Numbered from the stretch's first letter, positions 42,431-53,779 are shown. The stretch: DNA of 64,000 nt from Protonemura montana (GCA_947568835.1 OX387604.1:9455860-9519859); one strand, 5' to 3'. Notes: a model not told the origin generated them from the letters alone. Numbers and translations are program-made.

Positions 42431-44100
42431 ATAATTTCACTCTAAACATGTGAAAAAATAAAGGCTAAGGAAGTTTAATAGCACCTTTAATAAGCCATAA
42501 GCTTTCAGAATGACAACTATGCGCTTACAGATTATGTCTCGCGCTGATACGTACTCTTTCACCACGCTTGTTTTTTGGAATGTAAGAAAAAATTTAAACA
42601 TTGTTAACATGTAAACATTGACTTTCTCTCTAACAAAACATCAACCTGGTTTATGTTGTTGCTTTCAGTGTAAATAACATCGGTTAGAAATCTGCATTCA
42701 AAAATCGAATCAGTGAATTTATGAAAATCACAATTTTCTGTCGATTTGTGACGATTTTCTTGATGACATTAACAGGTTAGTTGCTCTGAGAAAATTGAGA
42801 TCATCGTTTTTAATCCTTAAAAAGGGGTTGCTCCCTTCTGCCAGTGTTTTGCAGTAGTTTGGCAGAAAATTAGAAATACATTGTTTAGAGCACAAGATTA
42901 GTATGCCGCTTGCTTTATCGATCATATGTCGCCAAGATTTTCCGCTAAACTACTTGGCGGACCACACTTAAAACACTTTGAAATTGAAGCTGGCTCTGTA
43001 GTAATCGACTCCTTGTCTTCCAGGAACGCTCTTAAGATGATAAGAGGGTAAATCAGTCAAATATAAGAACAGTATTTAATGGGCTAGGCTTCATATGCTT
43101 ACCAATTAAAATTGTGACGTACTTACTAAAGCTACTTACTAAAGCTGTGACGTGATCCTCACTGTCACAAACTTTCCAGCTTGAGCGTAAAAAAATCTAA
43201 CAAGTACATCCTTCTGGTTTTTGGTGAAATGGGAAAAATTCTGACTTTTCATATCAAAAAATGTACGGGTCTTGGTGACCGGGAGACGGAAATAAGACCT
43301 ACCATCTGGAAGCAAACGGATGCAAATAATTACTATCCAATTTATAAGTAAATAGTAAATATTTCAAAAAGACAGCGGACCCTCCCTTGCACAGCTTCCT
43401 ACACAAATGCCACCCTGTTCGGCAAAACTTTCATCTTGTCGCTCGGTTTTCTACCAGCCTCGGCAGCACCTTGCTACAAATGAAAACGAGGTCCTCCAGG
43501 CAGTTGAGGCACGTCGAATAGCAATAGTTGTACAAGATGATGATGGATATATATAGAGGCATACATTCGATATTATCAACATTATTACTGGCATCGAACA
43601 TTTTAAAGAACATTGGGTACTACAAAAGAACAGCCCACATTTTGTTAGTTTTGAAAGTACGCTTGCCTGGAGCCTACCTCGGTTTACTTAAAACTGTAAG
43701 AAATACATTTTATTTTCTGTCACATTGTTACTAGGAAAAATTACAATTCCGTCTTGTTTTCGTCTTTACATACAGGGGCTTCGCAAATTTCATTTGAGTG
43801 GTGTTGTAGATGAGCATAGCTTTTCTTGTTGGAATATGACAAGGACAAGGCAATGTTGACTGTATTGAAAAAAAGATAAATTTGAGGGTATAACCAATGA
43901 GTAGAGGATAATAAAATTTGCATGAAGAGTAAAATATAAGAATATTTAAATTTTACCAAAATACAAAAAAAAAAAAATGAGAAGAACTATAAAAGAATAT
44001 TCTTCAAATTGGGAAAGCTTGGTTTTTTCTGTTTCATGGGAGCAGTATCAATATCAGAAATTTAATTTCAAAAACTTTGTATTAGGAATCAGAAGTTAAC

Positions 44101-44166
44101 GCTTTGGGCTTAGAGAAAAGAATACGGGTATTTAGAATACCCGTATTCTTTTCTCTAAGCTTTGGG
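44101..44166. mobile_element. 50-bp snapback insertion with 8-bp target duplication
   Basis: GCTTTGGG occurs at 44101-44108 and 44159-44166. Between them lies a 50-bp near-perfect palindrome: arms of about 24 bp (CTTAGAGAAAAG..GGTATT and its inverse) around a TAG loop. The paralogous position in block B (near 58764, GCTTTATGTGCC) has a single copy of the flank and no palindrome, so this is an insertion and not an ancestral hairpin. The 8-bp duplication fits hAT-type integration. Confidence 0.75.
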
Positions 44167-44410
44167 TGCCTGATCACACTGTGTGCCGGTTTCTCTGAGG
44201 TCTTGACATAAGTGTGGTCAATAGGTACCCATTTGTAAAGTAACTTTGTGGAACTGTTTTTGCTGCCTGGCGGCTCCTCCGAGGGCTTGAGTTCGAGGTC
44301 TTGAGGTGTTGTGATTACCAGTTGGCCGGTTACATGTTAACCGTGGAGGATAGGTTATGCGTGCAGCCTGACGCTTCCTCAAAGGTCTTGACGTCGTTCT
44401 GGTTATATGT

Positions 44411-45052
44411 TTACTTCGGGAGAATAATCTTTCTCATTAGCGGCACCCTCGACGTCTTCGCATAGGTGTGGTCACTAAGCAGTCTTTTGTAAAATAACTT
44501 TGTGTTCATGCTGCCTGACAGGTCCGCCAAGGTCTTGACTTTAATATTTTCACCAGCTTTCAGGTCACATGTATTTGTGGGAAGACTTTTCATGCTCCCT
44601 GAGGGCTCTTCTAAGGTCTTAACCTTGTCTTGATCATCAGCTGGGAGGTCACATGTTAAGGGTTGGGGGCTGTTCTTGCAGCCTGACAGGTCCTCTGAGG
44701 TCTTGACGTTGTCTTCACATATTAAAGTTGGAGGACTGTCTACTCTCTCTGATGGCTCTCCTGAGGTTTCAGAGTTGTTGACGCTGTTTACGTTGTTGTG
44801 GTCCCTCAATAGAAGTTCATTAAGGAACTTGGTGGGACTTCCAATGACTGGTTTTACTTTCGCTATGAGGTCTATTGTTAATTTTTCTAAGTTGTTTGTT
44901 TTGTACCATTGTTCTTCTGCTAACTCCTCTCTGGCCTTTTTAGCGTTCTCGATCATCAGCGAGAGATCCTCGCAGCTGTGCTTCATGGCGGTTCGTGCAA
45001 GACCCACTGCGATTTTCAATTGCATGTCCCACTGGATGCCGTTTGAACACGT
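44411..45052 (-). CDS. PWWP gene exon 3 with C-terminal repeats
   Basis: The acceptor TTTGTCCCATGCAG precedes it. It reads TCSNGIQWDMQLKIAVGLAR, a Lys/Glu-rich helical stretch, then repeats of about 28 residues (VKTSEDLSGCKN.., VKTLEEPSGSMK.., VKTLADLSGSMN..) to a TAA. Downstream DNA still resembles a repeat unit (VKTFEEASGC) but with stops, which suggests the frame was shortened. Confidence 0.68.
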   Translation of the reverse strand, partial: TCSNGIQWDMQLKIAVGLARTAMKHSCEDLSLMIENAKKAREELAEEQWYKTNNLEKLTIDLIAKVKPVIGSPTKFLNELLLRDHNNVNSVNNSETSGEPSERVDSPPTLICEDNVKTSEDLSGCKNSPQPLTCDLPADDQDKVKTLEEPSGSMKSLPTNTCDLKAGENIKVKTLADLSGSMNTKLFYKRLLSDHTYAKTSRVPLMRKIILPK

Positions 45053-47408
45053 CTGCATGGGACAAAGATTTGAGAATTAACCAGATAGCATACATAAATA
45101 CATACAAACATTATACATACATAAACATATTTATTCATTAGAATTTAAAACATTTATATTAAAACATTTAAATTTGCATAGATATATTTATATAAACATA
45201 AAATATACTGCAAACACTCCAAGACAAAATTTGATTCAACCATTCCCGAAACAGGAATAATGCTTTCGCTTTCTACACATTTTTTTGTCCAGCAGTGGGA
45301 GGAAGTGCCGCTCCAGCTCTTTCATAGAATCAACGTGTTTAAAAGATCTTAACTCACACAAAAGATCCAAAAAATATCGTCAATATTGACAAAATAGTCG
45401 AAGTTCACATGGGATATTCAAAGCGAGAACCTTTGAATATTCCCTTTGAATGTCGATGCTTTGCCCAACGTACTGGTGGATCAGCGTGCATCAATGACTC
45501 ATAGCCGTTGGATTTCATGTCTTTGAAGACGACGAATGCACACTCACAACAACGACATACTACATATTCTAGTGCCAAAAATTAGGCAAAATGCATTGAC
45601 TTTGAAGTATCAGAATTAAAATGTGATGGTTGATATGAGATTGGAATGGAGGAATGGATAAAAATGGAATTGGTTGAAATGGGCTGTGATTAAAATGTGA
45701 GGTAAGTGCATTTTAGTAAAATTTGCTCCAAAGGCAAAGTTATCTGTGCAGTGTGCGTATGTGTTTAATTTCTCGAAAACTGTGTGTGAAACTGTGCCAC
45801 ATTTTCACCTGTGATAAGATTCGTATGGAATAGCCAAAATATCTACGTTGGTGTGTAAAGTCATGATTTTCTTAAATCTGTGGATTGGTAGTGTTATGTG
45901 CCTTATACTCTTTTTTTTTTACCCAAAATCCTCCAACTGTTTTCCACCCAAATGATTTTACTAACAGCAATTAACGGAATGATATAGTGCTCCAAATTAT
46001 TAATACTTGACTACACTAAGCTGAAACATAGCTTGCACCCGATGCCCCCGTTTGTAATTATTTCATCTCAAATTTTCCGCCGTAGGCCATGATGGTTCAC
46101 ACTGCACTCAGAATTGATGGAATTATATTTTGAATGCCTGACAGGAAAGACTGGTGACCGAACTGGTGAAGACTGGTGTGTTGGAAACACCGGTTCTCAT
46201 AAGATCTCCGAAGTTAAACTACGCTACGCTTGGTCAGGTAATGAATGACCAGTTCTGTTCTAGAGGAAAGTAGGAGGGATGAAAGTTAGTGCAACTTCAC
46301 TCGCCTTGCTTATCAACCTTTCGACAGCATGGATTTGTGGGGGAATCCTGTTGTTAGAGTTGTGCCGTAATTTGGAAGGGGCGTTAAGCCGGTGGTCCCC
46401 TTGGTGCTCTTCGACAGGAGTAGACTACGCACTGGCACCGGGTTTCCCTCCACCTTCTAGACTAGGTTAGGCTCAATTATCCTCATCATCATCCACTACT
46501 TCAATTCCTACTCCCACGCAGACACATAGCAACAGCCCTATATATTTAGCAAACTCACTTCTAATGAGAATGCAATCTGCCCTTCTCTATCAGCTTGATA
46601 CGGCAGAGTTTGGTTGTTACAATTTTCTTTTGTGGCGGCCCTTTTACTGCCTAATCTCCCTTCTCTATTCCATCTTGGAATGTCCAACCAACAAACTACC
46701 AAGCACGACAGCATTACTCAAGCCGGAAAACTGAATAATGCATCCTACCTATCCGACATAGTTGATCCTTACATAAATCCTTGCATGTACGCACATCAGA
46801 TATTCCTGTTGTTAACAACGGGCTGCACAACCTCTGATAGAGTGTGGCAGAGGCGATGTAGTGTGAAGCGATCGCTATGCTTGCCCGGGTGGTATGGGGG
46901 CATTGGTAAAAAATAAATAAAAATAATATAATATAAAAAAATCATCATCCGCTCATTCACCGATGCTATCAGACCAGTGCCACATGGCCCGTTATCAAAA
47001 CAGTACGTCGTTAAACCCCACTAATCAATCAATCAATGAAGTCAAACCAAAGGATTTCAGTTGACATACCTCTCCGTCGATGCTTTCTTCTACCCCCGTA
47101 AATTGTAACATTTCATATTGGTTGACCCAACCTTCCACGCAGCTTACATTATCAGCATATTGGATTCGGAAATACTGCAGACAAGAAAGCAAAATGTTAC
47201 AACTCACACCTTCTAAGGGATGCTATGCTGTTGGAATAAGAAAATGGCGAGTACTGACCGGCGAGTGTTTCTCCGTGACAATCGCGGGCCACCAAATAAA
47301 ATTGGAGGCTCGGGCCCACACGAGCGACCCAACTGATACATTTTCAGCGGCCATTCTCAGACGCTTAGAGGCTGGCTCTGACGACACATAATTTTGAGAA
47401 AAACTCAT
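44411..47408 (-). CDS. PWWP-domain protein, three exons, 298 aa
   Basis: Exons are 47408-47259, 47174-47070 and 45052-44411 (stop TAA). All junctions are in phase 0 with GT/AG sites. Residues ~22-82 form a PWWP domain: SVGSLVWARASNFIWWPAIV, then YFRIQYADNVSCVEGWVN. PWWP domains bind methylated histone H3 tails and DNA, so a nuclear chromatin role is likely. Residues ~87-150 look helical (IQWDMQLKIAVGLARTAMK, KKAREELAEEQW), and a helix after PWWP is also found in ZCWPW-type proteins; no CW zinc finger is seen. From ~185 there are degenerate 28-residue repeats starting VKT(L/S)E(E/D)(P/L)SGS. Repeat-like sequence continues past the stop, so the reading frame was probably longer once. Start Met47408 was chosen because the reading starts just before the domain; an in-frame Met at 47456 is possible. 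Confidence 0.72.
46178..47036 (+). mobile_element. 5S-rRNA-derived SINE, copy 2 (interrupted)
   Basis: The head GTGTTGGAAACACCGGTTCT, GATCTCCGAAGTTAA and CTTGGTCAGGTAATGAATGA matches 5S rRNA (ACACCGGTTCTC, GATCACCGAAGTTAAG, GGTTAGTACTTGGATGG). The body and the tail (GTTATCAAAACAGT, then TAAACCCCACT and an AATC run at 47021-47036) match copy 3. The body is split at 46494 by a 447-bp insertion. The element lies in reverse orientation to the host PWWP gene. Confidence 0.85.
46495..46941 (+). mobile_element. Retroelement fragment nested in SINE copy 2
   Basis: The 9-bp direct repeat TCATCATCC (46486-46494 and 46942-46950) brackets an insert that ends in an A-rich tail (AAAAAATAAATAAAAATAAT and on). 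This is the mark of target-primed reverse transcription. The insert is absent from SINE copy 3. It may be the 3' end of a LINE or another SINE; the coding traces are too decayed to assign. Confidence 0.7.
47070..47174 (-). CDS. PWWP gene exon 2
   Basis: The acceptor CTTTCTTGTCTGCAG precedes it and the donor GTATGT follows. Its 35 codons include YFRIQYADNVSCVEGWVNQY, the remaining barrel strands of a PWWP domain (YxVxFxD..xxWV pattern), followed by an acidic tail. Confidence 0.75.
47259..47408 (-). CDS. PWWP gene exon 1
   Basis: It begins MSFSQNYVSSEPASKRLR with the Lys/Arg cluster of a possible nuclear signal. It then has SVGSLVWARASNFIWWPAIV, the first two strands of the PWWP fold (WWPA here in place of PWWP). 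It is exactly 50 codons; the donor is GTCAGT. Confidence 0.78.
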
Positions 47409-47509
47409 TCTAGCAACTAGTTCTGTTAACTGGTAAGCACACACTGAACCATGCACTACATGTAAAACCGCGACTCACGAGAACTCTGGTGGCGATCTCT
47501 TTCCTCAAA

Positions 47510-47690
47510 GCTGTGACGCAACAATGTGTACGGGGTGCATTAGGCCACCTCTTCTCTTGGCTGTGTCGCAACAATGCGTACGGGATGCTAAAGGTAATTG
47601 GTTCTTCATGCTTTGACGCAATAATATGTAGGGGTTCGGGGCTACTAGAAGATGATTCTTCACGCAGTAACGCAACAATGTTTAGGGTGT
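47510..47690. repeat. Imperfect tandem repeat upstream of the PWWP gene
   Basis: The word GACGCAACAATG(T/C)GTACGGG recurs four times in drifting form at about 47515, 47563, 47610 and 47668, spaced 45-59 bp. It lies between the PWWP start codon and SINE copy 3, so it may sit in that gene's promoter region. Confidence 0.6.
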
Positions 47691-48100
47691 TGGAAACACA
47701 GGTTCTCAAGAGATCCCTAAAGATAAGTAACATTGCGCTGGGTCAGGTATTGGATGGGTGACCATCTTACACATGACCAGTTTTGTTCTAGGGAGATTTT
47801 GAAGAGACGAAAGTTAGTACAAAAACTTCGGTCACCTCTCAACAGGATGGATTTGTGAGGGAATCCCGCTGTTCGCGTTGTACCGTCCTTCGGAGGGGAC
47901 GTTATGCCGGTGATCCACGTGGTGCTCTTCGACAGGAGTATGCTACGTTCTGGCACCGGAATTCTCCTCCATCCTCCTAGGCTAAGATTGGTCCATCATC
48001 ATCCTCGTCATCATTCACTCTTTCACCGACGCCGTTAGAACAGCACCGCAGAGCTAGTTGTCAAAACAGTTCATCACTACACCCCACTGTCAGTTACTGA
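47687..48100 (+). mobile_element. 5S-rRNA-derived SINE, copy 3
   Basis: The head GTGTTGGAAACACAGGTTCT, AAGTAACATTGCGCTGGGTC and GTATTGGATGGGTGACCATC is the best-preserved 5S-like sequence in the window. The body has GGCGTT..TGCCGGTGATCC, TGCTCTTCGACAGGAGTA and TCTGGCACCGG as in copies 1 and 2. The 3' end (ACACCCCACT) abuts the 3' end of the oppositely oriented LINE. Confidence 0.9.
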
Positions 48101-48110
48101 TGGAGCGCAG

Positions 48111-50440
48111 CGGTCGCTGCGGCCACGAAGTGGCCGTTGCGGGCGTTGCCTCGGTTGTGCCTGTCAGTCAGAAGGACTTTGAGCGCACGCAATGGTGTTA
48201 TTTGGTTTGGTAGGGTGAGGTCCGGCAAGCCGTTAATGACCATGTTTTTGGAAATTTTGGGGAGTCAGTCAGCTCGGCAAGCCGTAAGTAGCTGCTGGTT
48301 TTAAATTTGGGCGGATAGTATGGGCCGATAGAAGCGGTGCTACGGAGAAGGATTTTGGATAGAATTTTCAATGAGAGGGGTTTGTGTGTTCTGCAGCCTT
48401 TTGCAAATACTCCCGGTTGAGGCGCCTCATGAAGTCACGTAGCAGCTCAATGTCCAGTTGTCGGTGGATGTCGGAGGTTCTTGCAAACCTCGGAAGTGGG
48501 AGCGCAGCTTTGAGGGCGCGGTTCTGCAGCCGTTGCAGGCGTTCAAGGTGGATGTCGGTGCAGCCACTCCAGATGGACGAAGCGTGGGCGAGGCCCGGCT
48601 TCACGATAGTGGTGTACACCCGTGCCTTTGTTGTTGGTGTTACCCTTTTGCCTCTGTGTAGAGGCCAGAAAGCAGCCATCTTTTTGGTGGTGGTGGAGTA
48701 GATGCGGTCTACGTGTGGTTTCCATGTGAGTTTTTTCCCAGATCCACGCCCAGGTACCTACTGTGTGGGCGCCAGGTGATGGATGTACCATTTAGTTGGA
48801 CCATGGAGTCCGTTCTCATGGAGCCCATGGAGGCCTTCACCCTTGAGAACAGCGTGGCGGTGGTCTTAGTCGGGTTTACGGCTATCCGCTTGGTGGAGTA
48901 CCAGGCAGAAACCGTGTCCATGGCCGTCTGCAGTAGTGTCTCGATCCTCTTCGTGCTGAACGACCTGGCAATGAGCGCTGCGTCGTCCACGTGTAGGGCA
49001 ACCTCGCCTCCGGGGATGATGGTCGGGAAGTCGTTTGTGTGGAGGTTGAAAAGGACAGGGCCTAGGACGCTGCTCTGTGGGACTCCTGCATGGATTGGTT
49101 TGGTGCTGGAAGATTTTTTGCGGATGTTGACGAAGAATGTTCTGTCTGTCAGGTAGAAATGGATGAACCGGATGATGGGAGATGGGAATTTCATGTGTAT
49201 GAGGTCGGTTAGCAGGCCGGAGTGCCAGACTCTGTCGAAAGCTTGGCCACGTCAAGAAAGACAACCCCTGTTTGACGGTTTGTGTTAAAACCGTGAGAGA
49301 TGGTGTGGACGTCTCGCAGCAATTATTGGTCCGTGGTCGAGTGTTGTTTGCGGAATCCGCATTGCTGGTCAATTCGAATGTTGTTGTTGTCGATGAAGGA
49401 TTGGATTCTGGTCAGGACGACCTTCTCAAGGAGCTTTGAAATGGGAGGGAGCAAGCTAATCGGCCGATAGCTTGTTGGGTCTCGGAGAGGTTTTCCTGGT
49501 TTGGGGAAGAGGATTACCTTGGCTGTTTTCCAGGATGAGGGAAAGTGCGATTGTTGTAGGGAGGCATTGAAGATGGGGAGAAGGAGGTCACACGCAGAGA
49601 AGGGGAGTTCCTTCACTGCCTGGTTTGGTATGTTGTCTCGCCCTAGTGCTTTGCCGTTTGGCAGATCGGTTGCAAGCTTGCCTAGTTCGGCCATTGTGCA
49701 GGGCTCGATTTGGTCGTCTGTTTCTTGATCTCTGGACAGGAAACTGGCGACGTGCGCTTCGACTGCGCAGAGAAGGCATTTTTCGGGTTTGGTTTGAACT
49801 GCTCTTCCAATGACTCAGCAAGAACTTTCGCTTTGTCTTGGGCACTGCAGGCTAGGTGAGTGCGGCCTTGAATCGGTGGGCTCTGTTCGGGACGATGAGT
49901 CAACTTGCCTGCCATGCGCCAGATGGAGCCATCGGTTGGGGACAGTTCCTCCAGCGTCTTGTCCCAGCGCGCCGATATATCGTTTTGGATAGTCTTCTTT
50001 ATTTCAGTTGCCATGATGTTGTATTGGTGGCGAAGATAGTGCGTTCGGAGTTGCTGCCAGGCCCTCCTGGTGGCGTTTTTGATTTTGATCGACGTATAAT
50101 AGATGGGGGTAGGTCAAACAGTGTGTTTCGACCAGTCTTGGACAGGGGTACGCTGACCTCTGTGGTAGCTTGGATGGTAGATGTGAGGACGATGACCGCC
50201 TCCTCGATGGCTCAAGACGTGTCAAGTGTAGGTTTGTTGTTGCTGAGTTTGTTGTCGATTTCAGCTCGGTGAACGTTCCAGTGAGCCTTTCTGTAGTTCC
50301 GACTAATCACTTAAACATTTTATATCTGTGCTTATACCTTAGGGGTAGCGTTCAGCCGTATAGTCTACGTTAAGTTTTCTGCTGGTTTTCTTGACCTTCT
50401 TTGGAATCACACCATGATCGCAGCAGATGCTTAGGGTACT
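48111..50440 (-). pseudogene. Decayed Jockey-clade non-LTR retrotransposon (5'-truncated)
   Basis: Read on the minus strand, pieces in three frames give the reverse transcriptase in order: LPNGKALGRDNIPNQAVK, YRPISLLPPISKLLEKVVL, QQCGFRKQHSTTDQ (49694-49323); GVPQSSVLGPVLFNLHTNDF and LHVDDAALIA (49194-48709); and the thumb region with IWSGCTDIHLERLQRLQNRA (48679-48368). At least three frameshifts and a stop break it. The catalytic box reads HVDD rather than YADD, and GVPQS replaces GVPQG, so it is inactive. Upstream sequence to about 50440 still resembles the linker before the polymerase. The endonuclease is largely missing. Jockey elements insert by target-primed reverse transcription. Confidence 0.9.
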
Positions 50441-51220
50441 AGCGGGTAGCGATTGCTGGATTTAGTGACACACCAAGCAACTAAATGAGATGTGTTACCG
50501 AGTCGCCTCAGGCTGTCGGAAAATGCGATATTTGTGAGCCTGTCGAAGTGTCTCTGTGGCAAAGCAGGTGTTCGATGCGAACCAGTGTTACTTACCCAAC
50601 TGACTTGTCGAAGCGACAGGGCAGGGAAAATCTTACAGATAAAAGTGGTTTGTTAAACGATCATTTTGATGTTAAAAAGGCTGATTAATATAAAATTCTG
50701 ACGGCAATCTAACGCCAATGCCACTCGTGCCGCAGGGTGAGTGAATTCGAGTGAAAAAACCTCCTTGAATTGTTCACAGAAGATAGAGTACAGAAAATAG
50801 ATAGAAGATAAATGTACCACGATTTTTTTCGAGTGTATCATTTACTCGTAGTAAATATTTAATATACAATACTCATAATTATTATAATATCCATTAATAT
50901 CACAATATCTAATATATTCAACATAATATCGAACAGATTGCGCTGGGGGTCACGGTGCGACTTAACTCGACTGCATGTTCGGTGAAACATTAACAAATAA
51001 GAGGACCTGGAGCATCTGCGATCAGGCAATGGAGTTCGACTGGCGTTCCTCCAGTCGGGCTGTAATGCTTGCATCATCGCGCTAGATCTTGCCAGATTTT
51101 TTGTGCCAGATCCCTCCTCCAGGATCCAGATCCTTCTACCTCAGCGCTGTTACTGGAATTTTCTTATCGCTGGATGGCGTTCAGTATTTGGCCTTACTAC
51201 TTATTACGAAGAAAAAAAAC

Positions 51221-51292
51221 GTAAGTCGGCGGGTTTCGAACGCGGGCCCTACCTTGCTGTAACCGGATACCTTAACCGCTCGACGTCGATAG
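51221..51292 (-). mobile_element. tRNA-derived SINE head or tRNA pseudogene
   Basis: On the minus strand GTCGAGCGGTTAAGG resembles box A of a Leu/Ser-type tRNA, and GCGTTCGAAACCC resembles box B (GGTTCGAAHCC), about 35 bp apart. A full cloverleaf cannot be drawn with good pairing. It ends in a T-rich run. Confidence 0.5.
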
Positions 51293-51443
51293 CAGAAGAA
51301 CGCAATGGAAGTTTTTTTGTAATTATCTGTTGCGAAACTATGAAGAAGAGGAGCATGTTGATAACTAGGAGAGAAATTGGTTACTTCGGTCGAGAATTAT
51401 ATCGTTAGCAGTTTAGTTGGTTTATTTCCCTCGCTTGTGACCC

Positions 51444-51515
51444 GTAGAGCGTAGCTCGTTGGTAAGCGCTGTGCTTCGTGTCACGGTTGTGAAGCGTTCG
51501 GATCCCGGCATAGCT
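51444..51515 (+). mobile_element. tRNA-derived SINE head or tRNA pseudogene
   Basis: TAGCTCGTTGGTAAGCGC matches box A and GCGTTCGGATCCC matches box B at tRNA spacing. The D and anticodon stems do not pair well. It is opposite in orientation to the similar element at 51221, about 150 bp away. Confidence 0.5.
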
Positions 51516-53779
51516 GCTTTTTGGTTTCTTACCATAAGACTAGATAACACTTGGCCAAATATTTAAAAATTATTTTAAGTCCAGAGTGTAGTACCAATTT
51601 GTGCCAAGAGGTGGCTATTTTGTTGCTTAACCTTTTATATGAATAATACTGACTTTGTGTGGAATGACTTTTAATGCATTGTGACTAACGGTCGCTTATA
51701 CGGCTCTATCTTACCCATTCTTTTCTCTAAGCTTACACCTAACATACGTGTCCCTTACTTTACCCACACTTTACACCCATACCATTGAATCTTTCTCAAG
51801 ATCACTCTAGAAACGATGTTCGGAGTAAGATGTTTCCATTTACGTAGCAATCAGTGGTGTAGTCCTACATTTTTTTTGGGTATACGCTGGGTTATCAGGC
51901 TGTGAGTTCCAAATGCCGTGGTCTTCACTAGGTTAGGTACTGGGTGGGGGGGGGGGGGGGGGGGGGGGGGTCTTATTCTTTACACTATTCACTAGTCTAT
52001 TCACTAGTTATAGTTCATAGATAGTTCAGTCCTATCAACACTAAAACTACTACTTGGTGTTAGGGTAGCTGCAATCGCGCTTTCCTCGGGTGGGTTGAAT
52101 GAGTACGTTGACTGCTTGGAAAAACCATTGCATACCCATCCAGATCATACGAACCGTTACTATACACGGACTACCCACTTTTCGGAATAAACTTTGCTTT
52201 TCGAGTTTTTATAGTGAAGGTAGAAGGGAGAGTAAGAATTGTCGTTGCAAAACGCATTGTAAAGTTTTGCAAAGAGTATTTATTGGGCCCTGTTTATTTA
52301 CCCTGTATATTTTTGTTGGGTATACGCTCGGTGTCAAAAAGTTTTTTTGGGTTTACGGCGTATACCCGCGTATAATTCGGCGCTTGAATTGTCAATGCAT
52401 CTACATCAACGCTGGGTTAAGTCAATGAGAATTTAGTAGGAATTTTATTTCTCAGTTAATTTTTAACTTTTTAGAAATTTACATTTAAATTTCCAAAACC
52501 CAGACATTCATCTAACAAAATCATTTTTCTTCAAACTCTTTGTACCTGCCTGAAGATAGCCCCAGACTGAAATAATATAATTTACATGTAAAATTTAAAT
52601 TTCGCTCTGACATTTTTTGTGCATTTTTTCAAATACTAGTCGACAGGTATCTACTTTTTAGTTTTATTGTAATTTATTTAAATGTTTAACATTATTTAAT
52701 TCTCATTTTCACTGGCTGGACAAAAAATTGATAATAACAATTTGTTACTCGCTGTGATTTTTTATTAATTAAAAAAACACGTAACAACAACAACAAAAAC
52801 AATTGTGAGACAGATGCGCCTGCTCTATTTTGAATTCTAAATGACAGATGTCGATTTGATTTGATTCGTCCCCAATCTTGGTATCACCAGTGAGAAGCCA
52901 TCTTGGAATAAAAACGCCTGGACAGAAGAGAAGATTCAGACAAGCTAATTTTCCATGCGAGGTTTTTCCGAAAATCTGCTTTAAAAAGCGTTTGAAAGCA
53001 TTTGAAAAGGTAGGTACAATAGAAATTTCACTGTCGATAATGAAGTACACACCATTCTGTTTGCTCGAGATCGTAAAAGAGTATTTTATTTTGGTAACCG
53101 ATTGGTGACTAGTATGTCTGTCATGATATATCCGTACGAAAAGTACTCGATATCGGTTTTCCGTGTGATGTGGCCAAATTAAAACTCTAATTAAATTAAA
53201 ATTGAAAGGGAATCTGGATCATTTGAACTTATATCTGCCGCATTTTAAGGAAAGTCCATTAAGTAGTTTTACCAATAAATTTTGACTAGATAAAATCTTA
53301 CCATCGGATTTTCTCGGAGTATTTAAAAAAGAAACACAAATGGCCTGAAGGGGGTTTCTATTATCCATTGAAATTGCAAGAGATTTGCTGAGGATGTTGA
53401 AAGCTAACTATACCTGCTAGCAAATTTCGTAGCAAAATGAAAATAATCGAGATATCGAAGCTAGGTTCACACAGCGATTATGAGTGTCTCATTGTCGACC
53501 GGCGATGCAACCAATAGCAGCGCGGCATTTAGATACGCTTTACAGCTGATCAAATCTACTCGAATTGAATCACATAATATGTACGCTATATTGGCACCAT
53601 AAAGTAGCTTTCAACCTTACTGCAGACAGAATCAATTAAGCTCTTCCTACAACACGAATAAAAATACGGTAGCGAGGCCCTAGTTATTTATGAAACATCT
53701 TCAAATATCAAGAACCCTTGCAATCCGAGATGGACAGTTCGATATCTCGAATTCCGAGGTGCTCCTCTCTCGGTACAAT

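Larger units (their letters stand above)
42430..45080. repeat. Segmental duplication, block A
   Basis: Several anchors recur in the same order and orientation at 55.33-58.87 kb. They include GTTTAATA followed by AAGCC near 42473, TTACCAA(T)TAAAATTGTGAC near 43100, TGTGACGTGATCC and TGTCACAAACTTTCCAGCT near 43147-43185, ATAAGTAAATAGTAAATATT near 43345, ATTTGAGTGGTGT near 43790 and GATAACCAATGA-like words near 43890. It carries the 3' end of the PWWP gene and its flank. The similarity is partial, so the copy event is old. Confidence 0.75.
45053..47069. other. Second intron of the PWWP gene
   Basis: Apart from the SINE at 46178-47036 and the element nested in it, the intron is AT-rich. It has one small hairpin (ATATTCAAAG at 45415 with CTTTGAATAT at 45432). 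No exon was recognised. Confidence 0.6.

Noticed and set aside
48368-50014. Reverse transcriptase frames as a working gene
   Set aside because: Three frames, an internal stop and a changed catalytic box (HVDD) show a dead element.
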